A stretch of 35,167 bases of DNA from Bacteroidota bacterium. Lineage in GTDB: Bacteria > Bacteroidota > Ignavibacteria > Ignavibacteriales > Melioribacteraceae. Made by a program: the position numbers and the translations under genes. Under the pieces are notes generated by a model. The model was not told the DNA's origin, did not search any database, and was given only the letters and a program-made list of their open reading frames with translations. Within the stretch, counting starts at the first letter, position 1; each line of letters starts with the position of its first letter. Shown here one piece after another: positions 25,447 to 33,468 of the stretch. The stretch is from positions 1-35,167 of the forward strand of contig JAHJTX010000102.1 in the NCBI GenBank assembly GCA_018829545.1, given 5' to 3'.

Positions 25447-26442
25447 TTAATTTTCTGCAGCAGCTAAAATTTTCTGCAAATCGCTTTCAGATACATTCAA
25501 CAAATTTACTTTTGGCAATCTGGTTGTTAAGATTTTCCAATTGTTATTTTTTACGAAAACTTCTTTGAAGAGCGGCAGCGATTCCTGAACCGAGCCATTG
25601 TTTGCGAGCGTTACGGCATGCCAGTATTTCATTTCTTCATTGTCCGGGAACATATTTTCTGCCGCAGAATATTCATCCATCGCCAATTTCATATTTCCTT
25701 TTTCCACTGCTAAATCACCGGCATTCATATGCTCATAAGCCCGGTGAACTTTTAACAGTCTTTCTAATTCAATGAGCGGTTCGCTGCTGTCGTCAACCCG
25801 CAAATCCACTAATTTATCTTCCCAAGGTTTTCCGGTTGATTCACCTTTTACTACTATTAATGATGCAGACTGTCTTCCGCGGATATCGCCGCCTTCACTC
25901 TCAGCGGCTTTCAAGGCAGTTAGTAATCTCTCTGCAAGAGGACCCTTTGAGATTTTGAAAGCAGAATACATTGCATCCCACACAGTATTATTAAGCATCA
26001 TATTTGCATGAACTGAAAAACCCGCGCCGGTTTTATGACCAGCTTCAGCGATGCACAACTTGCCGGTCCACGCTGCAACATTTCCACTCTTATCAACTAT
26101 TGCCAATTGTCTTACATCGCGGGCTTCATCGTCGTTAATTAATTTATCAAGCGTCTCTTGAGCAGACGACCCGTTTCTTAACATTTCAAGACCTCTCGGA
26201 CCGAAGGAAACATTTACAAAACTTTGCGTTGCAATTGCGCCTGCGCCCGCTTCAGCCCATGAAACAATTGTTCCCACTGAATACCAATGAGATTGAACGG
26301 CTACTCCCATTTCGCCTGTATGCGTATCTCTTGCTACGATTGAATATGTGTGGCAGAATGGATCGCTCGAAAAGATTTTTTGCGAAAACGCTTGGGATGA
26401 AAATATAATTGATAGAACTACTATGAATAATTTTGTTTTCAT
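25447..26442 (-). CDS. Exported DUF1028 protein with C-terminal TPR-like region
   Basis: A 331-residue secreted protein. The signal peptide is about residues 1-20 (cleavage after AFS). Residues about 30-235 are a DUF1028 domain, a predicted Ntn-hydrolase-fold unit: CHTYSIVARDTHTGEMGVAV, GAGAIATQSFVNVSFG, GRQSASLIVVKG. The last about 90 residues are helical and TPR-like (AGDLAVEKGNMKLAMDEYSA, then MFPDNEEMKYWHAVTLANNG). The enzyme activity of the family is not established, and peptide or amide hydrolysis is only inferred from the fold. It starts 3 bases after the RlmL-like gene ends, so the two are co-transcribed. Confidence 0.85.
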   Translation of the reverse strand: MKTKLFIVVLSIIFSSQAFSQKIFSSDPFCHTYSIVARDTHTGEMGVAVQSHWYSVGTIVSWAEAGAGAIATQSFVNVSFGPRGLEMLRNGSSAQETLDKLINDDEARDVRQLAIVDKSGNVAAWTGKLCIAEAGHKTGAGFSVHANMMLNNTVWDAMYSAFKISKGPLAERLLTALKAAESEGGDIRGRQSASLIVVKGESTGKPWEDKLVDLRVDDSSEPLIELERLLKVHRAYEHMNAGDLAVEKGNMKLAMDEYSAAENMFPDNEEMKYWHAVTLANNGSVQESLPLFKEVFVKNNNWKILTTRLPKVNLLNVSESDLQKILAAAEN

Positions 26443-26445
26443 GTC

Positions 26446-27603
26446 TTATTCTTCCCTAAATTGTTTTTTACTTCCTTCGTAGATAGAGTATTTGTGATAT
26501 TTACATTCAAGAGGACCGTTGAATAAAGTAAGTCTTTTTGAAGTGCGCAAACCAAAATGTTTTAGCGCGTTTTTGTTGTAGCTGAAAATCCAAACATCGA
26601 AATTTTTAAAATTCTGTTTGAAAGAATCACCAAGTTTTTTGTAAAACTCCTCAATATTTTCTTTCTTTAATCTTTCGCCGTAAGGCGGATTTGTAACAAC
26701 AATTCCAGGTCCGGTTTTTAACTCGGCTTCAGTAATACTTTCCTTTTTAATAATTATGTTCTCATCAAGTTTTGCCCGCTCGACATTTCTTCTTGCAATT
26801 TCGACTGCTTCCAAGGAAATATCTGTTCCAATGATTTTAATGCTCAAATCCTTGAAATTTTCTTTCGCTTCATTTTTTATTTGATGCCACAATTTAGCGT
26901 CGTAATCCTTCCATTTCTGGAATCCGAAATTCTCTCTGTAATAATTCGGAGGGATATTTCTCGCTATCAAACACGCTTCGATTGGAACGGTTCCCGAGCC
27001 GCACATCGGATCGATAAATTTTGTTTCGCCATTCCATCCGGTTAATAAAACTAAACCGGCGGCAAGAACCTCGCTTAACGGAGCTTCAACTTTTTCTATT
27101 CTGTATCCGCGCTTGTGAAGTGAATCTCCGGATGAATCGAGCGAAAGAGTGCAATGATTTTCTTTTATATGAATATTGATTCTTAAATCGGGATTGTCCA
27201 AATCTACCGAAGGACGTTTCCCTTCCAAATTTCTAATTCTATCAACAATGGCGTCTTTAGCCAATTGAGCGACAAATTTGGAATGCCTAAAAATATTAGA
27301 ATTAACAGCGCTGTCAAGAGCAATTGTGTTTTTATGAGTAATAAAATTTTCCCACTTAACATCATATATGTTTTTATAAAATTCTTTTTCGTTTTTAGCG
27401 GTAAAATCTTTGAAAGGAACAAGAACTCTTATTGCGGTTCTTAAATGCAGATTGGATTTATATAAAACCTCCTTGCTTCCGGAATAAAAAACTGATCTTG
27501 TTCCGATTGAAATATTACTGCCACCGATTCTCTTAATTTCATCAGCAAGGGTTTCCTCAAAACCGCCAAGTGTTTTGGCTGTAATTTTAAATGACTGGTT
27601 CAA
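26446..27603 (-). CDS. THUMP-domain rRNA methyltransferase, RlmL/YpsC-like
   Basis: A 385-residue AdoMet-dependent RNA methyltransferase. The N-terminal region (ITAKTLGGFEETLADEIKRI) and a THUMP domain (about 45-155) precede the catalytic Rossmann domain. That domain carries motif I IDPMCGSGTVPIEACL (197-212) and catalytic TNPPYGERL (304-312). This matches the N-terminal half of RlmL, which makes N2-methylguanosine 2445 in 23S rRNA. The length equals the stand-alone YpsC-type form without the RlmK half. Starts at TTG 27603. The first gene of a transcript that continues into the DUF1028 gene. Confidence 0.9.
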   Translation of the reverse strand: MNQSFKITAKTLGGFEETLADEIKRIGGSNISIGTRSVFYSGSKEVLYKSNLHLRTAIRVLVPFKDFTAKNEKEFYKNIYDVKWENFITHKNTIALDSAVNSNIFRHSKFVAQLAKDAIVDRIRNLEGKRPSVDLDNPDLRINIHIKENHCTLSLDSSGDSLHKRGYRIEKVEAPLSEVLAAGLVLLTGWNGETKFIDPMCGSGTVPIEACLIARNIPPNYYRENFGFQKWKDYDAKLWHQIKNEAKENFKDLSIKIIGTDISLEAVEIARRNVERAKLDENIIIKKESITEAELKTGPGIVVTNPPYGERLKKENIEEFYKKLGDSFKQNFKNFDVWIFSYNKNALKHFGLRTSKRLTLFNGPLECKYHKYSIYEGSKKQFREE

Positions 27604-27680
27604 TTTATTTCTCTATTTACTATTGATTGAGATGTTCGTAATTTTTTAGTGCCTTATTTGAAATGAATAAAGGAATACTT

Positions 27681-28760
27681 ATGAAAACAAAGATAGTAAT
27701 GAATTTAATATTAGCGCTAAGTTTTTTCTTCTCTTCGGTTATCCTTGCACAAATTGAAAAAGATGAAGTGCTGGAAAAACTTAAAAAAGATAATGAAAAT
27801 CTGAACCACCGAATTGATGAGCTGGCAAAGAATATCGACGATTTAATTTGGTTCGATAAGTTGAAGGACTACGCAATTATTGATAAGGTTTACATCACCG
27901 GTCCGCCGTTGTGGAAAGAGAAGAATCCAAATGCGATGGGTGTGGGCAATCCTGTTAAATTCTGGTCGTATATTTTTATTCCAAAAGGAATTCAAAAGAA
28001 TAAAAAGTATCCGCTTATCGTTTTCCCCCATGGCGGAGTTCATTCGGACTTTTCCACGTATTACTCGCACATCATTAAAGAATTGATGACACAGCAGTAC
28101 ATCGTAGTCGCCCCTGAATACAGAGGCAGCACTGGTTACGGTAAATCTCATTATGAAAAAATTGATTACGGCGGACTTGAAATTGAAGACACTTACAGCA
28201 GCCGTAATTATATGATTGAAAACTATGAATTCGTTGATGAAGACAGAGTTGGAATTATTGGATGGAGCCACGGCGGATTGATATCGCTGTTTAATATTTT
28301 TGATCATCCGGATGACTATTCTGTTGCATTTGCAGGCGTTCCGGTGAGTGATTTGATTGCGCGTATGGGTTACATGAAACAGGATTACCGCGATTTATAT
28401 TCTGCCGATTACCACATTGGGGAAACTGCACACGAGAATGTTGAAGAATACAGAAGACGCTCCCCTGTGTGGAATGCTCACAAATTAGCAACGCCACTTT
28501 TAATTCATACGAATACGAATGATGACGATGTAAACGTGCTGGAAGTTGAACATCTTATAAAATCTCTAAAAGCTGAGGGCAAAAAATTTGAATACGAGAT
28601 TTTCGAGGATCTACCCGGCGGGCATTCCTTTGATAGAATCGATACAAAGAAGGCAAAAGAAATACGCGTAAAAATTTATAAGTTTTTAGCCAAGTATTTA
28701 AAACCAAATATGGTTCTGGATTCTGTTGACAAAATTAATGATCTAATCTATTATAAATAG
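27681..28760 (+). CDS. Exported prolyl-oligopeptidase-like (S9) hydrolase
   Basis: A 359-residue secreted alpha/beta hydrolase. The signal peptide (1-24, ending ILAQ) is followed by a heptad-rich coiled-coil segment (26-55) and a peptidase S9 catalytic domain. The oxyanion/strand region is LIVFPHGGVHSD (112-123). The nucleophile is S196 in GWSHGG, with acid D281-D283 in NTNDDDVN and H315 in GGHSFD. It probably hydrolyses peptides in the periplasm. It lacks the N-terminal beta-propeller of classical prolyl oligopeptidases. An upstream ATG lies at 27663. The ATG at 27681 begins the signal sequence and has AGGAA 6 bases before it. First gene of a four-gene plus-strand run. Confidence 0.87.
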   Translation: MKTKIVMNLILALSFFFSSVILAQIEKDEVLEKLKKDNENLNHRIDELAKNIDDLIWFDKLKDYAIIDKVYITGPPLWKEKNPNAMGVGNPVKFWSYIFIPKGIQKNKKYPLIVFPHGGVHSDFSTYYSHIIKELMTQQYIVVAPEYRGSTGYGKSHYEKIDYGGLEIEDTYSSRNYMIENYEFVDEDRVGIIGWSHGGLISLFNIFDHPDDYSVAFAGVPVSDLIARMGYMKQDYRDLYSADYHIGETAHENVEEYRRRSPVWNAHKLATPLLIHTNTNDDDVNVLEVEHLIKSLKAEGKKFEYEIFEDLPGGHSFDRIDTKKAKEIRVKIYKFLAKYLKPNMVLDSVDKINDLIYYK

Positions 28761-28772
28761 CGGGATATCATT

Positions 28773-29135
28773 TTGAAAAAAACATTGTCTCTATTTTTCG
28801 GAGTAATAATAATTACCGCTTGCGGCATTCTTCAAAACGATTCGTTCAGTGGCTACTGGGCAATTTCCTTCGATGGTGATTTCAAAGATACTTTTCACTT
28901 TAAGGTGGATGAAAACAAACAGTTCTCTTTTGCAGAGACAATTTCCATGCAGGGCAATGATTATGATGTTACAATTGAGGGATCAATTGATGAAGAAGGA
29001 ATTTTATCTGCCAATATAAATTTGGATTCTCAAACGGTTGGTCGATTGAACGGAAAAGTTAATTATGAAAACGGAATTGGTAACTGGATGGAAGCCGGTT
29101 TGTCGGGAACGTGGAGCGCAATTAAAAAACAATAA
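28773..29135 (+). CDS. Small predicted lipoprotein
   Basis: A 120-residue lipoprotein starting at TTG 28773, with signal sequence ending ITAC (lipobox cysteine about residue 17). The mature part is all-beta in appearance: repeated short strands such as GYWAISFDGDF, QFSFAETISMQ, YDVTIEGSIDEEG, LSANINLDSQTVG and a closing GLSGTWSAIKK. It may form a small barrel or sandwich binding domain. No family recognised. It lies 12 bases after the hydrolase gene and overlaps the next start by one base (TAATG), so co-expression is certain in practice. Confidence 0.75.
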   Translation: MKKTLSLFFGVIIITACGILQNDSFSGYWAISFDGDFKDTFHFKVDENKQFSFAETISMQGNDYDVTIEGSIDEEGILSANINLDSQTVGRLNGKVNYENGIGNWMEAGLSGTWSAIKKQ

Positions 29136-29362
29136 TGTTACCATTTGAATTAATATTAGTTGTTGTGCTGCTTGCTCTGTGCATCGCTGTATTTGTAATG
29201 ACTGGCATTTTGCTTAGAAGAAGAGGCGGCAGCTTAACTTCAACTATATTCGGCGCAACTTATGATTTTTATTTCGAAGATAAACGCAAAGCAATTAAAA
29301 TGATTGTTGAAAAGAAAGCGGATAAAAAATTTGAAGAAATTGCTAACGAAAAGGATAAATAA
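29135..29362 (+). CDS. Small single-pass membrane protein
   Basis: A 75-residue protein with one N-terminal transmembrane helix (about residues 3-27), then a basic segment RRRGG and a charged helical tail (AIKMIVEKKADKKFEEIANE). The N-terminus is probably outside and the charged tail in the cytosol. The start codon overlaps the lipoprotein stop by one base, giving translational coupling. Function unknown, no domain recognised. Confidence 0.65.
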   Translation: MLPFELILVVVLLALCIAVFVMTGILLRRRGGSLTSTIFGATYDFYFEDKRKAIKMIVEKKADKKFEEIANEKDK

Positions 29363-29393
29363 CTGATCATTCTTTCGGTAAATTTGCCTAACT

Positions 29394-30302
29394 ATGCTTC
29401 CATCTTATTTAGAAAAACTTACCATAATTGATTTAAGAGAGCGATCTGAAAAACTCAACGCTCTAATGGAATCATGTACAATCTGTCCAAATGAATGCGG
29501 AACAAATCGAATTACTGAAGACACGGGTAAATGCTGTTCGTCGGCTAAAGTACTTGTGTCGAGCATTTCACCTCATTTCGGGGAAGAGCCGCCGCTCGTT
29601 GGCAAATGCGGATCGGGTACGATATTTTTTACAAATTGTAATCTCAAGTGTGTTTTCTGCCAAAATTATGATATAAGTCATCTTGGCAACGGACGCGAAA
29701 TTTCGATTGAGCAATTATCGGATGCCATGATTCAACTTCAAAATAAGGGCTGCCATAATATCAATTTTGTAACGCCCACACATTTCACTCCGCAAATTAT
29801 TTCCGCGCTTGCCATTGCCGTAGAAAAAGGATTAGAAATTCCTATCGTTTATAATTGCGGCGGATATGAATCGGTTGAAACACTTAAACTTTTGGATGGA
29901 ATAATTGATATTTATATGCCCGATATAAAGTACTCTTCTAATGAGATTGCTTTTAAATACTCCGGCGTGAAAAATTATTGGACTAAGGTTAAAGCTGCAG
30001 TATTAGAAATGTACAGGCAGGTTGGTCACCTTAAAATTAGTAATTCCGGAATTGCTAAGCGCGGATTATTAATTCGCCATCTTGTCCTGCCGAATGATTT
30101 AGCGGGGTCACGGGAAGTAATAAATTTTATAGCCGAAGAGATTTCTAAAGATTCATACGTGAATATTATGGACCAATACAGACCTGCGCATCAAGCACAT
30201 AAGCACAGTGAATTGAATAGAGTGATTACTTCAGATGAGTATTACCAAGTAATCAATTGGGCAGAGGAAGCGGGGCTTCACAGAGGATTTGTTGAAAAAT
30301 AA
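29394..30302 (+). CDS. Radical SAM protein, PflX/COG1313-like
   Basis: A 302-residue radical SAM enzyme. The [4Fe-4S] motif CNLKCVFC (C82, C86, C89) is the CxxxCxxC signature. An additional N-terminal cysteine set (C28, C31, C35, C47 in CTICPNECGTNR...GKC) is typical of the COG1313 (PflX) group and may bind a second cluster. These proteins are named after the pyruvate formate-lyase activating enzyme, but most have no proven substrate, and no glycyl-radical enzyme gene is nearby. NFVTPTHFTPQI and DIYMPDIKYSS are further conserved blocks. Start ATG 29394. Last gene of the plus-strand run. Confidence 0.85.
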   Translation: MLPSYLEKLTIIDLRERSEKLNALMESCTICPNECGTNRITEDTGKCCSSAKVLVSSISPHFGEEPPLVGKCGSGTIFFTNCNLKCVFCQNYDISHLGNGREISIEQLSDAMIQLQNKGCHNINFVTPTHFTPQIISALAIAVEKGLEIPIVYNCGGYESVETLKLLDGIIDIYMPDIKYSSNEIAFKYSGVKNYWTKVKAAVLEMYRQVGHLKISNSGIAKRGLLIRHLVLPNDLAGSREVINFIAEEISKDSYVNIMDQYRPAHQAHKHSELNRVITSDEYYQVINWAEEAGLHRGFVEK

Positions 30303-30436
30303 ATTCCAAACAAAATTTAATGCTCCTTTGTATTCCGTTTCGGCAATGCATGTTGTAAATGACAATTCTTCGAGAGTTCTGCAGCAGCCTCTTGCGTCGT
30401 GCAGATTGCTGCGGAAATAGGAGATTATTGCTTGCA

Positions 30437-31233
30437 CTAGGGTTCAGAGCATTGATTCCAATTATTGAAATTAATTGGTAAGTATTGCATATTATCCTGC
30501 GCTCTCCTACTACTTGATATTGCATCCGAATGATTGGCAAAAATTATTATCGGTATTATCGCCAATATCAGTTTTAAGTCAAGAACAAATGAGGTGGAAT
30601 TTTCATATTCGTTTTCCAGATCAATTAAATTATCAATTCCTTTTTTTTTCTCGCTGTCCATATATCTGCCACAAACCGGAAATTCCGGGCACGCTGATAA
30701 ATAATTCTCTCTTTAAATATTGCACAGGATATTTTTGCTTCAATATTTCCAGATCGCTCAGCATCAACGGTCTTGGTCCTATGAGACTCATTTTACCGGT
30801 AATTACGTTGAATAACTGGGGCAGTTCGTCCAAGCCCCTTATTCTTAACCACTTGCTGAATTTGGTAAGTTTTTCGTTGAGTTCCGGTTTATAAAAAATA
30901 TTACTACTTACTTTAGCTTCAGAAAGGGCAGCATTGTTTTGTTTCATCGTTCTGAACTTTACAATCTTGTAACGGAATTTATTTAACGTTATTCCTCTGT
31001 TTTGAATAAAAATGGGAAAATTTTTTAACTGAATTGATAATATTATTCCAAATATCAACATTGCCGGAAGTGCGAATAATAGAAGAAACAGAGACAATGC
31101 AAAATCTAAAAGTCTTTTACCGTGCGGGCTATATTTTATATGTTTTTTGCTGATTTTTAACCGCCAGGTTTTTATTAGAATCTAAAACCTTCGAACGAAC
31201 TAAACCTTCGAGGTCTTGTACTTGATTCTGCAT
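30437..31233 (-). pseudogene. Sugar transferase gene with two +1 frameshifts
   Basis: A bacterial sugar transferase (undecaprenyl-phosphate sugar phosphotransferase type, WcaJ/RfbP C-terminal domain) split into three frames. ATG 31233, with GGAGGTGA 7 bases upstream, reads 34 codons to a TAG. Removing one A from the A6 tract at 31143-31148 joins it to QQKHIKYSPHGKRLLDFALS, the normal start of the domain. The core follows intact: FRYKIVKFRTM, RIRGLDELPQLFNVI, GKMSLIGPRPL, VPGISGLWQIYGQRE. A second shift in the A9 tract at 30641-30649 ends this frame early. Removing one A continues into GIDNLIDLENEYENS and SFVLDLKLILAIIPI. With both corrected, the product is about 264 residues. It is a decaying gene, a phase-variable gene or an assembly error. 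Confidence 0.82.
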
Positions 31234-31268
31234 TCTGACCTCACCTCCGGTGAGTAAACTCGAAGGTT
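31203..31268 (-). promoter_or_regulatory. Nested hairpins enclosing the sugar transferase ribosome binding site and start
   Basis: On the minus strand AACCTTCGAG (31268-31259) pairs perfectly over 10 bp with CTCGAAGGTT (31212-31203). The loop holds a second hairpin CTCACC/GGTGAG (31254-31240, 3-base loop GGA) containing the Shine-Dalgarno GGAGGTGA, and also the ATG at 31233. Folded, this would block translation. A further CGAAGGTT copy at 31194-31187 could compete for pairing. Confidence 0.5.
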
Positions 31269-31272
31269 GCTC

Positions 31273-32466
31273 CTATTTAGGCACAACCCAAATATTATTT
31301 TCAATTTCTAATTTGATATCATCAAGATAAACGGCAACGCCCGCGCCGCCTTCGCGAAAATCTGCAACAACATCAACGTGCTGGGCTGATCGGTTCAGTA
31401 TGCCTTTTTCAAAAAATTTGTCGGCAATCTTTTTGTCATCCTCTGATGAAGGATTTGCAACATAGCACTCCGGATAACTTGCGCCAATTGCAATGTGCAG
31501 CGTTCCTCCAACTTTCTCAACGAACAGAGGATGCTTAAGCGCTTTTGAAATTCCATTGTTCATTCCAAGTGCAACTTCTCCAATGCGGTGAGAACCTTTA
31601 TCGGTTTCAATTATTTTTTTAAGAGCTTCGCCGCCTTCCTGCGCTGAGTAAGATACGATGATACCTTTCTCAAATTTCAAATAAACTCCCTGAATTGAAG
31701 TGCCGCCTTGAAAAACCGGAAGGTCAACAAATATTTCACCATGAACAGTGTTGGCATCGGGACTCGTAAAAACTTCGCCGTCCGGAAAATTTCTTTTTCC
31801 TGTGCACTTAATAATGTTTCTGCCGTCGATATTCATTTTGAGTGTGAGCAAATTTCCGGTTACGGGGCATTTAGTCTCAATCTTTATCTCTTTGCTTTTC
31901 GTAAGTAATTGGTAAATGTCTTCTTCAACTTCATCCAATAATCGCGGATCAACCGTAGAAGCGTCAACAATCACTTTTGTATATTCTTCAAGCGTCATTC
32001 CTTCCATATCCGCGAAACCTTGAGTCGGGAATAAAGTTAATGCCCACCTTTTGGAAAGCCGCGTGTTCTTAATCGGCTCATCCGCTCTCATAATTTCCTG
32101 CGCCAATTCTTCAGAAACTCCTTTGAAATATTCGGGATTTTCCGCACCGAGAATTTCAATATATTTATTCATGTTTTCGTACCGGGTTTTCTGCCAATTT
32201 GGTACATTTTTAATTTGTTCCACACTTCCAAAACGCGCCATGGAAGCGCCCCAGATTTTCCCTCTGTCATTATCCGGTGCAACAATATTTAAATCCGCTA
32301 TCGCTTCGGCTTTAATTATCTTGTCCTGCATAACGGACATAAGAGCCCAGCAGATATGCTCGCCTTTCACCATTATGACGTCATCCTTTTCAATTCCGCC
32401 AAGTGAATAATCTAAAATATAATCTGCCCATTTTTCAAGATCAGCTTTTGAGATTTTTGCAGTCAA
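31273..32466 (-). CDS. M29-family aminopeptidase
   Basis: A 397-residue metallo-aminopeptidase of the thermophilic (M29) family, removing N-terminal amino acids from peptides in the cytosol using two metal ions. The conserved metal-site blocks are all present: GEVFTSP (230-236), GEVALGMN (296-303), HIAIGASYPE (324-333) and the late HVDVV (363-367). The length matches family members of about 400 residues. The start is TTG at 32466, with GGAG 7 bases upstream. It is divergent from the putative nuclease gene. The sugar transferase remnant lies 39 bases downstream on the same strand. Confidence 0.9.
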   Translation of the reverse strand: MTAKISKADLEKWADYILDYSLGGIEKDDVIMVKGEHICWALMSVMQDKIIKAEAIADLNIVAPDNDRGKIWGASMARFGSVEQIKNVPNWQKTRYENMNKYIEILGAENPEYFKGVSEELAQEIMRADEPIKNTRLSKRWALTLFPTQGFADMEGMTLEEYTKVIVDASTVDPRLLDEVEEDIYQLLTKSKEIKIETKCPVTGNLLTLKMNIDGRNIIKCTGKRNFPDGEVFTSPDANTVHGEIFVDLPVFQGGTSIQGVYLKFEKGIIVSYSAQEGGEALKKIIETDKGSHRIGEVALGMNNGISKALKHPLFVEKVGGTLHIAIGASYPECYVANPSSEDDKKIADKFFEKGILNRSAQHVDVVADFREGGAGVAVYLDDIKLEIENNIWVVPK

Positions 32467-32553
32467 TTTTTACTCCAAATTAATTGAAAAAATAATTTCG
32501 ACAGTTCTATTTGTATCAGCATAAACTTAAGTAAAAGGATAGCTTGAAATTAA

Positions 32554-32582
32554 TTGTTAGGTGTAATTGAAAATTTTAATAT
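32554..32582 (+). promoter_or_regulatory. Possible promoter of the nuclease gene
   Basis: TTGTTA (32554-32559), a 17-base spacer and TAATAT (32577-32582) form a sigma70-like promoter about 75 bases before the proposed ATG at 32659. If used, it excludes the in-frame TTG at 32554 as a start. Confidence 0.3.
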
Positions 32583-32658
32583 AAATTTACGTAAGAAATT
32601 AATAATCCAAAAACGACTAGCATTATTTATCATTAGTATCATTTTTAATGAGGGATAT

Positions 32659-33468
32659 ATGAAAGGTGGGCAGTTTGGTAAAATCGGTGAAAACATGGTT
32701 GCCTTTGAACTATCTAAAAGAGGATGGATAGTTTTTTTACCGCCATATGATGAACGCATTGATATATTGGCAATGAAATTCATTTGTTCTACGTGCAATT
32801 CTCTCTGGAATACGACGCATAATCTCTTCTGCGCGAATTCGCAATGTGAAAATCATCAGGAAATTGCAAAAACGAGAATTAAAAAATCGAAAAAATGTAC
32901 TAAATGTAATTGTACTTTTTCCAGACAATCAGTTCCGTCACAGTCTTCAATTTGTCCCACATGCAATACCAATTCTCTTGAAGAAATTGCTCTTTGTAAT
33001 ATTTGTGAGAGTGAGATTGATGTTAAGCAAAGGAATTGTACAACTGTAGGCTGTCAAAGCACAAATTATCGGATCGTTTTTCGGTCAATACAAGTGAAAT
33101 CAACACACTTTGTGGATAATGGACAAAATTTAGGATTTAATTTCAAGTATCAAGATTTGCTCGATGACGACAGGCACTTCTTTATTGTTTATTTAAGAGA
33201 TATTAAAAATTACGATGAGAAACATCATTTTTGGGTGATGAACAAAAATGATTTTATTTCCATTAAAAACATTGATACGGTTTCGTTTAAAATATACCAA
33301 AATGACCGAGGACATTATAACCCCGATGATCTTAAAAACTTTCATTATGATTCGAGTATGACATTAAGAATAAATCATAAATTAGAAACATCTACTGATC
33401 CACACAGGATTTCAATTTATAGGATATTGTTAAAAAAATACGATACATTCTTAAAACTGGATGAGTGA
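32659..33468 (+). CDS. Putative PD-(D/E)XK endonuclease with three inserted zinc-binding units
   Basis: A 269-residue protein. Residues 1-40 (FGKIGENMVAFELSKRGW, then DERIDILAM) resemble the first half of a PD-(D/E)XK nuclease core, with E11 and D35. RSIQVKS (142-148) supplies a QxK third motif (Q145, K147). Between them lie twelve cysteines in three four-Cys sets: C43/46/58/63, C80/83/99/102 and C113/116/127/132, a layout typical of zinc ribbons. The C-terminal 110 residues are unassigned. The ATG at 32659 follows GAGGG. An upstream in-frame TTG (32554) would add residues with no domain. It converges with a DNA methyltransferase gene and their stop codons abut, which suggests a restriction endonuclease. 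The nuclease call is inference from motifs. Confidence 0.7.
   Translation: MKGGQFGKIGENMVAFELSKRGWIVFLPPYDERIDILAMKFICSTCNSLWNTTHNLFCANSQCENHQEIAKTRIKKSKKCTKCNCTFSRQSVPSQSSICPTCNTNSLEEIALCNICESEIDVKQRNCTTVGCQSTNYRIVFRSIQVKSTHFVDNGQNLGFNFKYQDLLDDDRHFFIVYLRDIKNYDEKHHFWVMNKNDFISIKNIDTVSFKIYQNDRGHYNPDDLKNFHYDSSMTLRINHKLETSTDPHRISIYRILLKKYDTFLKLDE

Noticed and set aside
27843-28307. 154-codon frame antisense to the S9 hydrolase
   Set aside because: The sense strand carries a complete catalytic triad and signal peptide. The antisense frame has no domain.
30253-30540. 95-codon minus-strand frame overlapping the radical SAM 3' end and the sugar transferase tail
   Set aside because: It runs antisense to a well-supported gene, has biased composition and no domain. 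The sugar transferase frame explains the region better.
32554-32658. 35-codon N-terminal extension of the nuclease candidate from a TTG
   Set aside because: It overlaps a probable promoter, lacks a spaced ribosome binding site, and the conserved core begins right after the ATG at 32659.
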